A stretch of 31,709 bases of DNA from Bacteroidaceae bacterium (lineage in GTDB: Bacteria > Bacteroidota > Bacteroidia > Bacteroidales > Bacteroidaceae): positions 1 to 31,709 of the forward strand of contig JAGBYN010000079.1 in NCBI GenBank assembly GCA_017628775.1, read 5' to 3'. How positions within the stretch are numbered: the first letter of the stretch is position 1; every line of letters starts with the position of its first letter. The notes under the pieces were generated by a model. The model saw only the letters and a program-made list of their open reading frames with translations. It had not been told where the DNA came from and did no database searches. Made by a program: the position numbers and the translations under genes. Positions 21,395 to 29,912 of the stretch are shown piece by piece.

Positions 21395-23794
21395 ATGAGA
21401 ATTATTGCTTTTAAATATATTCGTTTCTGTGTTTTGCTCGCATTCTTCATTTTAGTTGGTGTGTGCACAGCACAGAAACGTTGTCGTATATTTGGTTCTG
21501 TCAAAACCCTGGCGGGCGACCCTATAGAACTCGCCAACGTGCGAGTACTATCGCAAAATATTGGTACGGTGACCGCCCTGAATGGCGATTTTACTTTTTA
21601 TTGTAACGTAGAGGACAGCATTGAAGTTGAAGCTTTTATGATTGGTTATCATGCGCGACGCAAAAAATGTTTTCCGCTTGCTGATTCAGTGAAAATTGAT
21701 TTCGTCTTGCCGTCGTATTCCGATTTTTTAGGCGAAGTAACCGTTATTGGGCAACGTATTCAAACTGGCACGATGCAGGTTTTAAACCCTGTAGATCAAC
21801 GTTTTCAACCTTCTGCTACCGGTAACGCTGTAGAAGAAATGATTGCGACTCAAGCCGGCGTGAGCACCCATAATGAGCTTTCATCGCAATACAACGTTCG
21901 CGGCGGCTCTTTTGATGAAAATGTAGTTTACCTCAATGGCATAGAGGTTTATCGTCCGATGTTGGTGCGTTCTGGTCAACAAGAAGGGCTTTCTGTGATT
22001 AATAGCGATATGGTTGAGCGTATCGCATTCTCAAGTGGGGGATTTGAAGCACGATATGGCGATAAAATGTCGTCGGTCCTTGATATTACTTATCGAAAAC
22101 CGGAAAAGTTTGAGGCAAAAGCAAACGCATCCATGCTGGGCGGTGGGGCGTATGTAGGGTGGGGAAACAAGCAATTCAGCGCGATGGCTTCAGCCCGATA
22201 CAAAACAACCCGCTACCTCTTGGGGTCTTTGGATACAAAGGCTGAGTATAATCCACGGTTCTTTGATTATCAAACTTATTTGAATTGGCGACCCTCTTCC
22301 AAATGGAGTTTTGACCTCTTGGGAAATATCTCCGACAATACTTATCGTTTCGAACCCGAAGACCGCGAAACCAAGTTTGGTACCATGGAGGCTGCAAAGA
22401 GTTTTAAAGTTTACTTTGATGGTCAAGAAAAAGATTTCTTTAGAACTTATTATCTGGCATCTACTGTTACCCGTCATTTCAATCCTGAAACCTATGTCGC
22501 TTTACAATATGCGCAGTTCTTAACGAAGGAACAAGAAACGTATGATATACAAGGCGAATATTGGCTGAATGAAGCAACAACGCAAGAACAGCTTGGGGTT
22601 GGTACATATATGGAGCATGCACGCAATTTTCTGCAAGCTGAAGTGCAAACATTAGGCTTGCGTTTCCGTACGCGTGTTGATGGCCATACCCTGCAAGCTG
22701 GGTTTAATATGCAACGACAAAAAATCGTGGAAAATGCTGTAGAATGGGAAATGCGCGATTCTATGGGCTATTCTCTTCCTTCCGACCCCCAACAGCTCAT
22801 GCTGATTTACAGTATGAAATCCAAGCAACAACTCACGACTAAGCGACTTGAGGCTTTTCTACAGGACACTTGGCGATTTAAAACACGATTAGGCCTTTTT
22901 AATATCAGTTATGGCGTGCGTGCTGCGCATTGGGATTGGAATGACGAATGCATCGTTTCGCCCAGATTGTCGGTTGGTCTTTTGCCAAATAACGATAAAA
23001 TTACGCTGCGCTTTGCCACCGGACTTTATTATCAAGCCCCCTTCTATAAAGAACTTAAGGACACCACTTTGATTGGCGGACAAGCCACGACAACGCTCAA
23101 TAAGGACATTAAGTCGCAGCGAAGCGTTCACTTTGTGTTGGGAGGTGATTATACGTTCAGGATGTTTAACCGTCCGTTTAAATTCACGGCCGAAGCCTAT
23201 TACAAAGCCTTGTCAAATCTGATACCTTACACGGTTGACAATGTTCGTGTGGCTTATTTGGGCAAAAATGCATCAAAGGGGTATGCCACAGGGCTTGATT
23301 TGAAACTATTTGGTGAGTTCGTTCCTGGTACAGATTCCTGGGTTACTTTGTCGTTGATGAAAACCGAAGAAAAGTACAACGGCGTTTGGCTTCCCCGACC
23401 TACCGATCAGCGCTATAACCTTTCTCTCTACTTTACCGATTATTTCCCCGGTTCTGAGCGATGGCGGCTTACGCTCAAGGCAGCGATGGCCGACGGGTTG
23501 CCTTTTGGACCCTCACATGCAAAACGTGAACTTTACAAATTTCGCGCGCCTGCCTATAAACGCGTAGATATGGGACTTTCTTATTGTCTTTTTAACAATG
23601 AGCACAAGTATCTTCGTTATGAACCCATGCGCTGGGCACGTTCGGCATGGTTTGGAATTGATTTCTTCAACCTTTTGGATATCAATAATGTCAACTCATA
23701 TTATTGGATTACCGACATTTCCAACACACAATATGCTGTGCCTAATTATCTGACAGGTCGCCAAATAAGTTTCCGTTTGATGTTGGATATCTGA
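21395..23794 (+). CDS. TonB-dependent outer-membrane receptor
   Basis: A 799-residue outer-membrane receptor. The signal peptide ends VCTA before Q27. Residues about 29-110 are a carboxypeptidase-regulatory-like domain (IFGSVKTLAGDPIELANVRV). The plug domain follows at about 125-230, with the hallmark QYNVRGGSFDENVVYLNGIE and FSSGGFEARYGDKMSSVLDI. The remainder is a 22-strand-type barrel ending in GRQISFRLMLDI. No SusD-like gene is adjacent, so it is not a typical SusC/SusD pair; the ligand is unknown, and iron or cobalamin complexes, peptides and glycans remain possible. No TonB box was assigned. It is followed 99 bases later by the cytidylyltransferase gene. Confidence 0.9.
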   Translation: MRIIAFKYIRFCVLLAFFILVGVCTAQKRCRIFGSVKTLAGDPIELANVRVLSQNIGTVTALNGDFTFYCNVEDSIEVEAFMIGYHARRKKCFPLADSVKIDFVLPSYSDFLGEVTVIGQRIQTGTMQVLNPVDQRFQPSATGNAVEEMIATQAGVSTHNELSSQYNVRGGSFDENVVYLNGIEVYRPMLVRSGQQEGLSVINSDMVERIAFSSGGFEARYGDKMSSVLDITYRKPEKFEAKANASMLGGGAYVGWGNKQFSAMASARYKTTRYLLGSLDTKAEYNPRFFDYQTYLNWRPSSKWSFDLLGNISDNTYRFEPEDRETKFGTMEAAKSFKVYFDGQEKDFFRTYYLASTVTRHFNPETYVALQYAQFLTKEQETYDIQGEYWLNEATTQEQLGVGTYMEHARNFLQAEVQTLGLRFRTRVDGHTLQAGFNMQRQKIVENAVEWEMRDSMGYSLPSDPQQLMLIYSMKSKQQLTTKRLEAFLQDTWRFKTRLGLFNISYGVRAAHWDWNDECIVSPRLSVGLLPNNDKITLRFATGLYYQAPFYKELKDTTLIGGQATTTLNKDIKSQRSVHFVLGGDYTFRMFNRPFKFTAEAYYKALSNLIPYTVDNVRVAYLGKNASKGYATGLDLKLFGEFVPGTDSWVTLSLMKTEEKYNGVWLPRPTDQRYNLSLYFTDYFPGSERWRLTLKAAMADGLPFGPSHAKRELYKFRAPAYKRVDMGLSYCLFNNEHKYLRYEPMRWARSAWFGIDFFNLLDINNVNSYYWITDISNTQYAVPNYLTGRQISFRLMLDI

Positions 23795-23893
23795 TTCCGA
23801 TGTTTTTCCAAGTAGTCAAATAAAAGCGGTACAATAAAAAAGGGAGCGCCAAGTGCGCCAAATGTGTTGTACGCTGATATAATCTTAAATCGT

Positions 23894-24598
23894 ATGAAAA
23901 TTGTTGCTGTATTGCTCGCTGGTGGCGTAGGAAACCGCTTTGGTGCTGACCGCCCCAAGCAATTCTTTGAAATAGCCGGACGTACAATTCTTGAGTATTC
24001 AGTTGATGCCTTTCAACGCAACGAAAATATTCATGAAATTGCCATCGTTTCGCATCCAAACCACGTGTCAGATGTGCGTCAACTCATTGCCTCAAATTCA
24101 TCGTGGACAAAAGTCAATTCGGTGCTTGAAGGAGGCAAAGAGCGTTATGATTCCAGCTTGGCGGCCATTCGTGCCTATTCAGATGCTCCTGACACGGCAT
24201 TGCTTATTCATGACAGTGTGCGCCCTCTCGTCAGCCAGCGCATCATTGATGAAATGTGTCAGGCTTTGAATGTTGCTGACGTCGTAAATCTTGTTATACC
24301 CACTGTTGACACCATTGTTGAGGTTGAAAACAATCAAATGGTAGCGGCCCCTAAAAGAGAACGGCTCATGCGTGTGCAAACGCCACAAGCTTTCAAACTG
24401 CATACAATTGCTGAAGCCTACCGTCGGGCATTGAACGATCCCTTATTCTCTGCTACTGACGATTGCGGTGTTGTTTTCCGCTATATGCCAGAAGTCCCCA
24501 TTAAGATCGTATTGGGTGATGAACGCAATGTCAAACTCACACACCCTGCCGACCTTCCTCTCTTTGAACGGTTGTTGAACGAAGAGCCTCAACACTAA
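23894..24598 (+). CDS. ispD: IspD/TarI-family cytidylyltransferase
   Basis: A 234-residue nucleotidyltransferase that transfers CMP from CTP to a polyol phosphate. It has the CTP loop LLAGGVGNRFGADRPKQF (R15, K22), the EGGKERYDS segment at 79-87, DSVRP at 107-111 in place of the common DAARP, QTPQAF, and TDDCGVV. IspD (2-C-methylerythritol 4-phosphate cytidylyltransferase, isoprenoid synthesis) is the likeliest role in this order. TarI-like ribitol-phosphate enzymes and uncharacterised paralogues share all these motifs, and the opening differs from the IspD form I would expect in Bacteroidales, so the symbol is tentative. The open frame begins 30 bases earlier, but the ATG at 23894 matches the family start. 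It ends 29 bases before a good terminator. Confidence 0.78.
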   Translation: MKIVAVLLAGGVGNRFGADRPKQFFEIAGRTILEYSVDAFQRNENIHEIAIVSHPNHVSDVRQLIASNSSWTKVNSVLEGGKERYDSSLAAIRAYSDAPDTALLIHDSVRPLVSQRIIDEMCQALNVADVVNLVIPTVDTIVEVENNQMVAAPKRERLMRVQTPQAFKLHTIAEAYRRALNDPLFSATDDCGVVFRYMPEVPIKIVLGDERNVKLTHPADLPLFERLLNEEPQH

Positions 24599-24626
24599 CC
24601 TCCAGAACTTGTTTTTTATGTTATAT

Positions 24627-24665
24627 ATGCGAATTGGTTTTCATTGACTGATTCGCATTTTTTTG
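24627..24665 (+). terminator. Terminator after the cytidylyltransferase gene
   Basis: ATGCGAAT (24627-24634) pairs perfectly with ATTCGCAT (24651-24658) around a 16-base loop, followed by seven T. It closes the receptor-cytidylyltransferase segment. Confidence 0.75.
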
Positions 24666-24682
24666 TTTTGCAGAAACAGATG

Positions 24683-24799
24683 TGTGACATGTGACAGCGT
24701 TACAACGATTTTTTGTGACATGTGACATGTGACAACGATTTTTTGTGACATGTGACATGTGACAACGATTTTTTTGTGGCATCATGCGACAATGTGACA
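24683..24799. repeat. Direct array of TGTGACA heptamers
   Basis: Nine exact TGTGACA heptamers begin at 24683, 24690, 24714, 24721, 24728, 24744, 24751, 24758 and 24793, with degenerate copies between (for example TGTGGCA and TGCGACA). They form a roughly 30-bp higher unit of three heptamers followed by ACGATTTTT, present twice perfectly and once degenerate, with a decayed right end. The heptamers abut each other, so each triplet covers two helical turns. An inverted copy of the unit lies at 24986-25010. No gene overlaps the array. Confidence 0.85.
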
Positions 24800-24901
24800 G
24801 TCAACCAAGCAAGATATAACCCTAAGTATGCTTTGTTGTTCTTCTCACACATAGGGTAGGATTGACGTTACATTATAGTTCTATATATATAATATAAATC
24901 T

Positions 24902-24927
24902 TATAGTATATATTAATATATACTATA
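24902..24927. repeat. Perfect 26-bp AT palindrome in an AT-rich island
   Basis: TATAGTATATATT and its exact reverse complement form a continuous 26-bp palindrome with a single G and a single C. It sits inside an AT-rich island of about 75 bp (24872-24946), between the direct heptamer array and its inverted copy. It can extrude as a cruciform and would melt easily. Confidence 0.85.
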
Positions 24928-24985
24928 CATCCAAATAATATATACACTGCATTGAGGTCACACACTGTAACGTAAAAGTCTTATT

Positions 24986-25010
24986 TCGTTGTCACATGTC
25001 ACATGTCACA
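24986..25010. repeat. Inverted copy of the heptamer unit
   Basis: TCGT followed by three abutting TGTCACA heptamers is the exact reverse complement of the 25-bp TGTGACA-triplet-plus-ACGA unit at 24744-24768. With that unit it forms a 25-bp perfect inverted repeat separated by 217 bp that include the AT island. Confidence 0.85.
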
Positions 25011-25332
25011 CTGAAAAGACACCTGTACGGTGCGTTTCTTACGCAGAATCGCACTTGAAATTGACAGTAAAAATTTTTTTTGTTCTTTCTAATGCATTGA
25101 ACACTAAGTGTATACCTGTAAAAATACCGTATTTTCTCGTTGCTAAATGACAATAAATGACAAATGGCTTTTTGCATGTTGTATCTTTGCCGATGAAAAG
25201 AGATTGCTGCTTAGAGTACAGGAACACAGAAACCGATTAAACATTCGTGATGCCCCTACGCCGAATATCCTTACCCCACAAGGTAGATGAAGGTTGCCCC
25301 TATTTACACCTTTCTTTCTCTTTTATATATAG
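25011..25332. other. Gene-free stretch with an orphan promoter-like box
   Basis: No convincing gene. A perfect 10-bp tandem duplication, TAAATGACAA, covers 25144-25163. It is followed by TATCTTTG (25182-25189), an exact -7 box without a good -33 at the usual distance. Downstream, only very short frames start (16 to 34 codons), none with recognisable features. It may be the leader of a lost gene or an RNA. Confidence 0.4.
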
Positions 25333-25418
25333 TTTCAAATTAACTCCCAATTAGTTCAACTAACTCCCGATTAGTTTAACTAACTCCCGATTAATTTCAA
25401 CTAACTCTTGATTAATTT
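25333..25418. repeat. Second array of the 20-21-bp tandem repeat
   Basis: Four units with period 20, 20 and 21 bases, each containing TAACTCCC or a variant, start near 25341, 25361, 25381 and 25402. Read on the minus strand they give GAAATTAATCGGGAGTTAGTTG, which matches the 5601-5663 unit (GAAATTAAGTCGGCTTTAGTT) at most positions. Both arrays lie in intergenic DNA; here every plus frame has stops, so the repeat is kept as DNA, not as protein. Confidence 0.7.
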
Positions 25419-25496
25419 AAGGAACAAGTTAAGATGTAATGAACACACTGGCGGAATGCGCGCTCTGCTGACGTCGGTTCTTGACTTCGTTTTTTT

Positions 25497-25535
25497 AAAA
25501 AAAGGAAAGAGGAAGTCCTGCGGAACCTCCTCTTT
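25497..25535 (-). terminator. Terminator of the metalloprotease gene
   Basis: AAAGAGGA (25506-25513) pairs with TCCTCTTT (25528-25535), with an inner GTCC/GGA helix. On the minus strand the stem is followed by CC and a run of seven T. It lies 57 bases past the stop of the metalloprotease gene. Confidence 0.75.
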
Positions 25536-25591
25536 CTGTAACTCTATAATGGAATATAGATGTGTGCGATATGATGTTGAACCTATGAGTC

Positions 25592-28384
25592 CTACTTGAT
25601 CGCCAATGCTTTGTCAATGCTGTGCTTGAGGGCACCGAAGTGTGCCTTGCTGTCGGCATTGCCGCCTGCACCGTTGAGCTGGCGCTGGAGTTGTTGCAAT
25701 GCGCTGAGGCGAGCAGCACGGAGGGTTGAATTGTAGGTCGCGTTCTTGAAACCGGAGATAAGGTCATCTACAAATGCGTTCTGCAATGCCTTGCGGTATT
25801 CGCTCACCTTTGCTCCGCTCGTTGCTTCAGTGAAGAGCATCTTGCTGAGGTCAGCAAGGAGGTCGGCTGCAGGATATTCGGGCGTGAGTTCTGAGAGCGC
25901 AGACATAAGATTGGTGATGCCTCTTTTTCCGAAATTGATGGTGATGCCTTGAGGATTGTAGGTCATGCGCTTCATATAGTCGTGCTCGATGAGCCAAGTG
26001 GGCTCGGTGGCGATGTGGCGACGCACAAACTCCATCACCTCCTTCTGGCGCTCGCGACTAACGTTGCTGTAAACGACTCCTGCCTGGTCGATGGTCTTGA
26101 AATCTGCCATCACACCGCCTAAGTTGCCGAGCACGTGTCCTACGTAGCGGTAGAGCTGCGTGAGATATTGCTGATAGACACTGCTAAGGTTTTGTGAGTA
26201 GATGTCCTTTGCGTCGTAGCTCCATGCAGGGAGCTGGCTGAGCGCACGCTTGATGTTGAGGATGCCGTATTCGCTCGCCTTGATGGCATCGTCGCCGAGG
26301 TCTTCGGTCTGGCAGCGTGGGTCGTTGGTACGGTTGGTTTCGCCGTCGCCAAACCACAAGCGGGGATTCTTTTCGAGCTGTTCCTTGATGAGCGTTTCAA
26401 GCGCAGCGTGGTCGGCCATAGCGTCGGCTGCAAACATAGGACGGTAGCCCCATTCGATCGCCCAGATGTCGTAGTCGTTGATGCGGGGGAAGATGCCTTC
26501 GCGGCTGATGCTGTCCTCGGGTTGTGCCACGTAGTTGAAGCGAGCGTAGTCCATGATACTGGGTGTGTGTCCATACTTTTCGACCCACGCCTTGTTGCGC
26601 AGACTATCGACGGGCACGGTGCTGCTTGAACCGAAGTTGTGGCGAAGTCCGAGCGAGTGGCCCACCTCGTGTGAGGACACAAAGCGAATGAGCTGCCCCA
26701 TGAGTTCTTCGTCGTAGTTCATCTTGCGTGCGGCTTCGTCGATGTTGGCAGCCTGCACCATGTACCAGTCGTGAACGAGGGTCATCACGTTGTGATACCA
26801 GCACACGTGGCTTTCTATGATTTCGCCCGTGCGTGGGTCGTGAACGTTGGGACCGTAGGCATTGGGGATGTCTGAAGCGAGGTAGCGAATCATGCTGAAG
26901 CGAGCGTCCTCCATCGACATGGTGGGGTCGTCCTCGGGCCATTCCTTGCCAACGATGGCATTTTTCCAACCGGCCTTTTCGAAAGCCACCTGCCAGTCGT
27001 TCACACCTTGGATGAGATACTTGCGCCACTGCTTGGGCGTAGCGGGGTCGATGTAGTAAACAATCTGCTTCTTGGGTTCGATGAGTTCGCCGCGCTTCAT
27101 GCGTTCAGCATCGGCGCTGTCCTTAGGTTCGAGGCGGTAGCGCACAATGTAGCGTTCGTTTTCCACACGCTGCTGGCTGTCGCTGAAGCGCACAAAGCGG
27201 TCAGCAAAGTAACCTACGCGAGGGTCGAACAAACGACGTTGCATGAGGTCGTTGGGAAGAAGCACGAAGGAATAGTTGAAACCCATTGTCACTTTGCCAC
27301 TGCGCGCACCTGCTGGCGTCTTTGCTCCCGCTGAGGTATATGTCTTCACAGTGCGTACTTCAGTGTTGGTGGGGAAGGTCTTGACGCTTTCGATATAGGA
27401 AAGGTTGTGCAAGTAACCGCCCAATCCAAACTGCTGCTTGTTGGCTGAAGAGAGGCCCAGCGCGCTGTCGTCGTTGTTGAAGAGGCCGGCAACATCAATG
27501 CGGCGCAAACCCTTCTTGTGGTGAACCACCTTGAACGAAGCGATGATGGGGTTGATGCTGCTGATTTCAACTGCGCGACCAATGGCACTTGCAGAGTCGG
27601 CAACGTTGACGAGGGCTTCAGCGCGGAGCAGGAGGTCGCCTTTAGGCGAAACTTCCCAATACACCGTTTGCTGCTTTACCAGTTCGCCACCATACTTCTG
27701 TGTGCTGGCAGGGGTGCCCGTGAAGCGCACGGTGAGCAAAATGCGGCGACCGATGAGTGAGTCGGGAATATCCCAGAACCACTCTTCTTTGGGACCCTTT
27801 TTGATGTTGAAAAGTCCAAGTTTCGTTTCGTTCTTATAGTCAATGTCTTCAATCATTGACGTGGGTTCCATGGCGTTAAAGTCTTTTACGACCTTAATCT
27901 CTGCAAAAGCCTGAGCCGCCTTCTTGGGTTGCTTGGTGATTAGGAGCGAGTCTTTCTTGCTGCCTTGAAAAACGAGTGTGTCAGCAAATGAGAGTGTGAG
28001 TTGTCCTTTCTTTTCTCCCTCCTTGATGATAATTGGTTTTGTAGGTTTTTTGCTTAAACGACCATCTACATCAATAAAGGCATTGGCGCCAACACTGTAG
28101 AGATAGAATGTACGTCCATTTGTTGATACAAAAGAGAAATGCTGAAGGGCGTTCTTTTTATCTTTTTTCTGTTGTGTGCCCTCAATGCTAATTACCTTGG
28201 TTGTGTCGTCTGAAATCGTCCAGCGTACACCGCCTGTTTCAATCAGGTAAGTTTTGTTCGGACGTAAGTCGGCAATGGTCTTAACCGTTTTGATAGTTTT
28301 TTCTTTCTCTTGCTTCTTTTCTTTTGCAGCGATCGGGGCGCATGCAAAGAGTAAAGCAAGCGTAGTAGTTAAAATCTTTTTCAT
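25592..28384 (-). CDS. Secreted zinc-dependent metalloprotease (DUF5117/DUF4953 type)
   Basis: A 930-residue exported protease. The signal peptide MKKILTTTLALLFACAPIAA precedes a Lys/Glu-rich stretch. Residues about 35-150 form a beta-rich domain (RTFYLYSVGANAFIDVDGRL) of a kind seen in several unrelated Bacteroidales exported proteins. A DUF5117-like region follows from about 170 to 350 (LGLFNIKKGPKEEWFWDIPD). The zinc site is HEVGHSLGLRHNF with H572, E573, H576 and H582, an extended HExxHxxGxxH motif. The C-terminal part is DUF4953-like (MDYARFNYVAQPED, YDIWAIEWGY). The family is widespread in Bacteroidetes with undefined substrates. It is monocistronic, with a -7 box at 28432-28439 and a terminator at 25497-25535. 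GC content looks higher than in neighbouring genes. An unusual feature is the N-terminal domain where many relatives have a DUF5118 region. Confidence 0.9.
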   Translation of the reverse strand: MKKILTTTLALLFACAPIAAKEKKQEKEKTIKTVKTIADLRPNKTYLIETGGVRWTISDDTTKVISIEGTQQKKDKKNALQHFSFVSTNGRTFYLYSVGANAFIDVDGRLSKKPTKPIIIKEGEKKGQLTLSFADTLVFQGSKKDSLLITKQPKKAAQAFAEIKVVKDFNAMEPTSMIEDIDYKNETKLGLFNIKKGPKEEWFWDIPDSLIGRRILLTVRFTGTPASTQKYGGELVKQQTVYWEVSPKGDLLLRAEALVNVADSASAIGRAVEISSINPIIASFKVVHHKKGLRRIDVAGLFNNDDSALGLSSANKQQFGLGGYLHNLSYIESVKTFPTNTEVRTVKTYTSAGAKTPAGARSGKVTMGFNYSFVLLPNDLMQRRLFDPRVGYFADRFVRFSDSQQRVENERYIVRYRLEPKDSADAERMKRGELIEPKKQIVYYIDPATPKQWRKYLIQGVNDWQVAFEKAGWKNAIVGKEWPEDDPTMSMEDARFSMIRYLASDIPNAYGPNVHDPRTGEIIESHVCWYHNVMTLVHDWYMVQAANIDEAARKMNYDEELMGQLIRFVSSHEVGHSLGLRHNFGSSSTVPVDSLRNKAWVEKYGHTPSIMDYARFNYVAQPEDSISREGIFPRINDYDIWAIEWGYRPMFAADAMADHAALETLIKEQLEKNPRLWFGDGETNRTNDPRCQTEDLGDDAIKASEYGILNIKRALSQLPAWSYDAKDIYSQNLSSVYQQYLTQLYRYVGHVLGNLGGVMADFKTIDQAGVVYSNVSRERQKEVMEFVRRHIATEPTWLIEHDYMKRMTYNPQGITINFGKRGITNLMSALSELTPEYPAADLLADLSKMLFTEATSGAKVSEYRKALQNAFVDDLISGFKNATYNSTLRAARLSALQQLQRQLNGAGGNADSKAHFGALKHSIDKALAIK

Positions 28385-28431
28385 TGTTGTATAATAATAA
28401 ATATTGTGATTTTTATGCGTTGATAGATGCG

Positions 28432-28439
28432 CAAAATTA
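28432..28439 (-). promoter_or_regulatory. -7 box of the metalloprotease gene
   Basis: On the minus strand this reads TAATTTTG, an exact TAnnTTTG box, about 48 bases upstream of the ATG at 28384. No clear -33 TTG is at the usual distance. Confidence 0.45.
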
Positions 28440-28556
28440 GCGATATTTTGGTAAATAGAATACAGTGATGCGTCTTATTTATAAATTGTATGGGTATAAA
28501 CGCAAATAAAAAATGATTTTTTGTATAAGCATAGACCACATGCCATGATTTTTTAC

Positions 28557-28564
28557 TACATTTG
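28557..28564 (+). promoter_or_regulatory. -7 box of serS
   Basis: TACATTTG is an exact TAnnTTTG box 33 bases before the serS ATG. No -33 element is visible at about 17 bases upstream. Confidence 0.5.
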
Positions 28565-28597
28565 CCGGAAATTTTTAAAGAATATAAAATCTAAGGT

Positions 28598-29899
28598 ATG
28601 CTTACAATTAAACAAATTGTTGAAAATAAAGAGTATGTGGTTCGCGGCTTAGAGAAGAAGCATTTCAAAAATGCAGAAGAAGCGGTGGATCGTGTGATTG
28701 AAATAAATAACCAACGTAAGGCTGCACAGTCGCAACTTGATGCCTTGTTGGCGCAAAACAAACAATTGGCTAAAAGCATTGGCGCCTTGATGAAGGAGGG
28801 CAAGAAAGAAGAAGCAGAAGCAGCAAAACAGCAAGTGGCTCAAATCAAGGAGCAGTCAAAGGTTTTGGAATTGCAAATGACCGAAGCTGCTGAGCAGTTG
28901 AAACTTCAGCTTTATGCAATTCCTAATTTACCTTATGAAGAAGTGCCTGAAGGTCATTCTGCCGATGAAAATGTAGTCGTTAAGATGAGTGAAAGTGCAA
29001 AAGCATTGCTCGGTGCACAAGAACAGGAAAAGACTTCTGAAAAACTTCCTCACTGGGAATTGGCCAAGAAATACAATCTCATTGATTTTGACTTGGGTGT
29101 AAAGATTACTGGTGCTGGATTCCCTGTATATTTGGGAGCAGGTGCGCGTTTGCAACGTGCGCTGATTAACTTCTTCCTCGATGAAGCCCGTAAGAGTGGT
29201 TATCTTGAAGTGATGCCTCCAACGGTTGTCAATGAGGCTTCGGGTTACGGTACAGGTCAGTTGCCCGACAAGGAAGGACAAATGTATCATTGCGGATTGG
29301 ATAACTTATATTTGATTCCAACAGCTGAAGTGCCCGTTACAAATATCTATCGTGATGTTATTTTAGAGGAGAAAGAGTTGCCTATCAAGAATTGCGCTTA
29401 CACACAGTGTTTCCGTCGTGAAGCAGGTTCTTACGGCAAGGATGTAAGAGGCTTGAACCGTTTGCATGAATTTTCTAAAATTGAAATTGTAAGAATTGAC
29501 ACACCTGAGCATTCCGCTCAAAGCCATAAGGAAATGTTGGAACATGTTGAAGGTTTGCTCCAAAAGTTGGAATTGCCTTACAGAATCCTCCATCTTTGTG
29601 GTGGTGACATGTCATTCACTGCAGCATCTTGTTTTGATTTTGAAGTGTATTCTGAAGCGCAACAACGCTGGTTGGAAGTAAGCTCAGTGTCAAATTTCGA
29701 TGCTTACCAAGCTAATCGTTTGCAATGTCGCTATCGCGATGCAGAGAAGAAAATAACCCTTTGCCACACATTGAATGGTTCAGCCCTTGCTTTGCCACGA
29801 ATCGTAGCGGCACTCTTGGAAGATCATCAAACGCCTGATGGCATTCGCATTCCAAAGGCTTTGCAACCATATATGGGCGGCGAGGAGTATATCAAATAA
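28598..29899 (+). CDS. serS: Serine--tRNA ligase
   Basis: A 433-residue class II aminoacyl-tRNA synthetase that charges tRNA-Ser (and tRNA-Sec where present) with serine. The N-terminal 110 residues form the long antiparallel coiled coil that contacts the tRNA's variable arm (KAAQSQLDALLAQNKQLAKS, EEAEAAKQQVAQIKEQSKVL). The catalytic core has TAEVP at 242-246, motif 2 FRREAGSYGKD at 272-282 with NRLHEFSKIE, and motif 3 LNGSALALPRIVAALLE near the C-terminus. Length and start are typical. It is followed 13 bases later by ruvX, indicating co-transcription. Confidence 0.97.
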   Translation: MLTIKQIVENKEYVVRGLEKKHFKNAEEAVDRVIEINNQRKAAQSQLDALLAQNKQLAKSIGALMKEGKKEEAEAAKQQVAQIKEQSKVLELQMTEAAEQLKLQLYAIPNLPYEEVPEGHSADENVVVKMSESAKALLGAQEQEKTSEKLPHWELAKKYNLIDFDLGVKITGAGFPVYLGAGARLQRALINFFLDEARKSGYLEVMPPTVVNEASGYGTGQLPDKEGQMYHCGLDNLYLIPTAEVPVTNIYRDVILEEKELPIKNCAYTQCFRREAGSYGKDVRGLNRLHEFSKIEIVRIDTPEHSAQSHKEMLEHVEGLLQKLELPYRILHLCGGDMSFTAASCFDFEVYSEAQQRWLEVSSVSNFDAYQANRLQCRYRDAEKKITLCHTLNGSALALPRIVAALLEDHQTPDGIRIPKALQPYMGGEEYIK

Positions 29900-29912
29900 G
29901 CAGATATAAAAT

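Noticed and set aside
21395..23794. SusC-type glycan utilisation locus
   Set aside because: No SusD-like gene, glycoside hydrolase or matching regulator lies nearby, so the gene is called only as a TonB-dependent receptor.
24683..25010. CRISPR array or chromosomal oriC
   Set aside because: The units are contiguous short heptamers without unique spacers and there are no cas genes; no DnaA boxes or dnaA gene are visible, so only an iteron-like description is kept.
25408..25599. 63-codon plus-strand frame before the metalloprotease gene
   Set aside because: It crosses the metalloprotease terminator hairpin and ends inside the opposite-strand gene; composition and sequence give no support.
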